From positions 3,175,825 to 3,239,824 of the forward strand of contig OZ242360.1 of NCBI GenBank assembly GCA_965208775.1: DNA of 64,000 bases, written 5' to 3'. Of the stretch, positions 61,828-64,000 are shown piece by piece. Numbering within the stretch: position 1 is the first letter of the stretch; each line of letters opens with the position of its first letter. A program made the translations under genes and the position numbers. Source of the DNA: JAPOVO01 sp026708165 (lineage in GTDB: Bacteria; Chloroflexota; UBA11872; VXNJ01). The notes beneath the pieces are model-generated. The model saw nothing but the letters and a program-made list of their open reading frames with translations. It did not search any database and was not told the origin of the DNA.

Positions 61828-63456
61828 TCATCGGTTCCGCAGGACGTGGGCGGGTTCCCAGTCGTGGGGAGTCCTCCACGTCCTTCCCAGCGGCCCCAGG
61901 GACGCGATTGCCTCCCTGTGGGATACCCACAGGGGCACGCCGACGCCGGTGCGGTTTATCTCGCGCCGGGCCACTCTCAGGAAGTTGGCTGCGGCCAGGT
62001 CGTCGTCGAAGACGATGAGGACGGCGGGCCGTACTCCCGTGGTCGTCGATGGGACCGTGAGATGAGTAGTAGCGCAGATAGGGTGCAAGGCGGGTCGCCA
62101 TGGTCGAGGGTCGCACGGCCCGTCGCTCCCACTCCAGGAAGAATGCCCACGCAGCCGGACCTCTTCCGAGGAGGCCAAAGGCGTCGGGGTTGACGGAGCG
62201 CCTTCGGCCTTCGTGCCTGAAGTGGCGCGATGCCCTCTTGGGCGGGTCGATCTGGACGACCTGCCATCCCAGGGTGTTGGCCTGTCTCGCCAGGGATGCA
62301 ATGAAGGCGTGAACGGCGTCGGTATGCTGGACGTTCCTGAGCAGTTGACGGGTTCTGCCGCCGGACACGTTGCGCCACTCGCACGGGGCGTCGCCGTCCT
62401 GGAGGGCAACGCTCCATCGCCTTCTCGCCACGGCGACGGAGGTTCGGTCTCTGCGGGCCAGCAGCGCGATCCCCCGGTCAGTGAGGGCCAGGCGTCCGCT
62501 GCTCTTGATGGGCCGGGTCACGAGGCCGAACCCTTCCAGGGGGTTCACGATCTGGGAGACTCGGCGGGTGGAGACGACCATGAGGCTGGCGAGTTCGGTG
62601 CGGGACATCCAGGGCCAGTCGAAGATGAGGTCGAGAGCCCGCTTCTCAGCGGGCCTGAGCAGTACGGGCAGCGCGGGGGCCGTGTTCGTGTCTGAGTCTT
62701 CCGGCATGAGCGCCGCCGACGGAGGAGCCTCAACGGGTATCTCTCCGCCGGGTCGGAGTTGGTCCAGGGCGTTCCGCAGATCCGTCGCTGGGCCGGAGGC
62801 CGAGGGAAGCCATACCGGGTCTTCGGGCGCGGCGAGAACGGCGTCCTGCTCCAAGGCCAACAGCCCGTTCACCCTGCGGGGCGTCATCCTGCGCGCGTGC
62901 CTCAACCGTACCTCGTCGGTGGCGAGGACGAACACCGTCCCGGGCGATTTCTCCCTGTCCCAGCTTCCACAGCCGTCGTGAGAATCCCGTCCTGTCGGAT
63001 GCGTGTCCCTGTCTTGCGATCCCCAGGGTCCTGCCGCCGGGGAGGGTCATGGCGGCGTCGAGGGGGCCGGAGCGGTAGAGCCGCAGGCCGATGGGGAAGG
63101 CGACGGCGGCCACGGTGGAGGCCAGGCGGTAGACGACGGCGAGGGCGTCGAGCCTGTCCGTCAGGATGCGCAGCCACTGCGCGGAGACAGGCCGTGAGCG
63201 CAGAAGGTCATCGGGGGAAGAGTCCTCGGCTTTTGCAACTGCCCGCAGCCCTGTGCCGGTGATGCGGTAACGACGGGTGGGCGGGGGTCAGGTCGGCGGC
63301 GTGGGGAATGGAGGCGACAAGTCCCGCGGCCTCCAGCCTTCGGACTGTCTCGTACACCGCGCTCCTGGACATGCCCGACATGGCGGCCAACTCCAGCCGG
63401 TCGATGAAGGGCATGTCGACAAGCTCTTGAAGCAGTTCAAGGTCGGCGGGCCTCAT
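61828..63456 (-). pseudogene. Replication-relaxation family protein split by three one-base insertions
   Basis: Four frame pieces join into one ~541-residue protein. From ATG at 63456: a winged helix (FIDRLELAAMSGMSRSAVYE). An extra base near 63285 leads to PTRRYRITGTGLRAV and RLASTVAAVAFPIGLRLYR. Another near 62955 leads to TVFVLATDEVRLRHARRM and a second winged helix (WMSRTELASLMVVSTRRVS). A third near 62035 leads to VRPAVLIVFDDDLAAANFLR and the end DWEPAHVLRNR. Each join is clean and each shift is an extra base in the same direction. The family (Replic_Relax) acts in plasmid and ICE replication or transfer. Sequencing error is more likely than decay. Confidence 0.75.
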
Positions 63457-64000
63457 TACTTCGCCTCCCCGTCCTTGCGTTTGCGCCCACGGCCGCTGGT
63501 GTGCTTCCATCGTTCAGCGCCGTGGGGAGTCTTTCCCTTGGCCTCAGTCGCGGAGCTTCGTCTCCTTTCAGCTCTCCCAAGCCTCTGCGATACTCGCTCA
63601 CCTTCCCATGGCCCTCCGATTCGCCGTGGGCGATCTGCTGGGCCGATAGGGTGTATTCGGATGTCGCGGCGCGAACGCGGGCGGCGACGGCGGAGTCTCC
63701 CTCCTCGGGCTTGCGCACCTCCATCGAGAAGGCGGGCATCCGCTCGGTGCCCACGGTGGCGCGGACGTAGCAGTTATGGACGGGCAGCGACACGATGTCC
63801 TCCTCGGTCACCCGGGTCCTTGCCCAGCTCCCAGACGAGGGTGGCGGGGCGTCGGAGCCCGCCACCTGGAAGACGGCCAGGCACCCTACGTTGGCAAGCA
63901 GCGTGTCCCGCATGGTGCGGGAGAGGTCGTCCAGCTTGGCCAGGCTCTGTGTCGCCAGGATGAAGGAGGCTCCGAACTTCCCTAGCTCCGACAGCATCGA
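63437..64000 (-). CDS. Conjugation ATPase (VirD4/TraG- or VirB4-like), C-terminal part, truncated by window edge
   Basis: The visible ~187 residues include LSELGKFGASFILATQSLAK (post-Walker B region with the ATQS sensor), RDTLLANVGCLAVFQVAGSD and HNCYVRATVGTERMPAFS. This is the C-terminus of a hexameric DNA-pumping ATPase of type IV secretion. Within 63811-63852 three extra C bases (on the coding strand) replace an expected SDARHLVWELGKDRVTEED by a scrambled stretch and restore the frame. A further shift would give a basic tail GRKRKDGEAK ending in TAATG over the replication-relaxation start at 63456. The ATPase core lies beyond the window. Confidence 0.75.
   Translation of the reverse strand, partial: SMLSELGKFGASFILATQSLAKLDDLSRTMRDTLLANVGCLAVFQVAGSDAPPPSSGSWARTRVTEEDIVSLPVHNCYVRATVGTERMPAFSMEVRKPEEGDSAVAARVRAATSEYTLSAQQIAHGESEGHGKVSEYRRGLGELKGDEAPRLRPRERLPTALNDGSTPAAVGANARTGRRSNEARRP

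Larger units (their letters stand above)
55413..64000. mobile_element. Left part of a putative integrative conjugative element
   Basis: From about 55.4 kb the content changes from metabolism to a large serine recombinase, three toxin-antitoxin pairs, small HTH regulators, a replication-relaxation protein and a conjugation ATPase, nearly all on the minus strand with short overlaps. The recombinase lies at the edge, as in ICEs of this type. The left boundary is inferred from where recognisable recombinase sequence ends (about residue 540) and repeat DNA begins. The right end is outside the window, so att repeats cannot be compared. Confidence 0.6.

Noticed and set aside
62730..63113. 127-residue protein as a separate gene
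   Set aside because: Its first 45 residues are the middle of the replication-relaxation protein; the rest is out-of-frame translation after an extra base.

Overview
The window looks like a chromosomal segment of a free-living or host-associated member of the Chloroflexota (SAR202/Dehalococcoidia-like is my best guess, not proven). The clues are solute-binding lipoproteins with long Val/Glu/Lys-rich linkers behind a twin-arginine-like lipobox, several type I sulfatases, several phytanoyl-CoA dioxygenase-family proteins, and dispersed short palindromic repeats.

Layout. 1-3.8 kb: C4-dicarboxylate segment of the TCA cycle (end of sdhA, sdhB, mdh, fumarase/aspartase-family lyase). 3.9-11.2 kb, minus strand: a sugar-type ABC transporter with a sulfatase, two proteins of unknown function and a 3-hydroxyisobutyrate-dehydrogenase-like enzyme. 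11.4-14.1 kb: a second sulfatase (frameshifted) and an enolase-superfamily enzyme. 14.16 kb: tRNA-Arg(TCT), then phnW-phnX for 2-aminoethylphosphonate breakdown. 16.7-19.9 kb: arylsulfotransferase-like propeller, a PhyH oxygenase and an alpha/alpha-toroid protein. 20-29.3 kb: a sugar ABC transporter (minus) back to back with an oligopeptide-type ABC transporter (plus), then a third sulfatase.

31.1-42.7 kb is a cobalamin block. A cobalamin riboswitch, whose expression platform hides the ribosome binding site, precedes a FecCD-type importer and cobO-cobT-cobS-cobC-cobU. Convergent to it lie pduX, cobQ, cobD and cbiB. No corrin-ring genes are present here, so the block fits import plus late assembly or salvage of corrinoids. 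42.8-51.3 kb: GNAT, a nitrilase-family hydrolase, and two related sugar ABC operons. One of these is truncated, and its missing permease is replaced by the start of a DNA methyltransferase gene. 51.8-55.1 kb: PhyH oxygenase and two aminotransferases.

55.4 kb to the end of the window is a different kind of DNA. It has a large serine recombinase whose frame runs out into host repeat DNA, three toxin-antitoxin pairs (VapBC, Phd/VapC, HigBA) with palindromic operators, a clan AA aspartic protease with a small partner, three small HTH proteins, a replication-relaxation protein and the C-terminus of a conjugation ATPase. I read it as the left end of an integrative conjugative element. Single-base frameshifts occur in at least five genes and cluster at the right edge, where compensating extra C bases point to base-calling error rather than gene decay.
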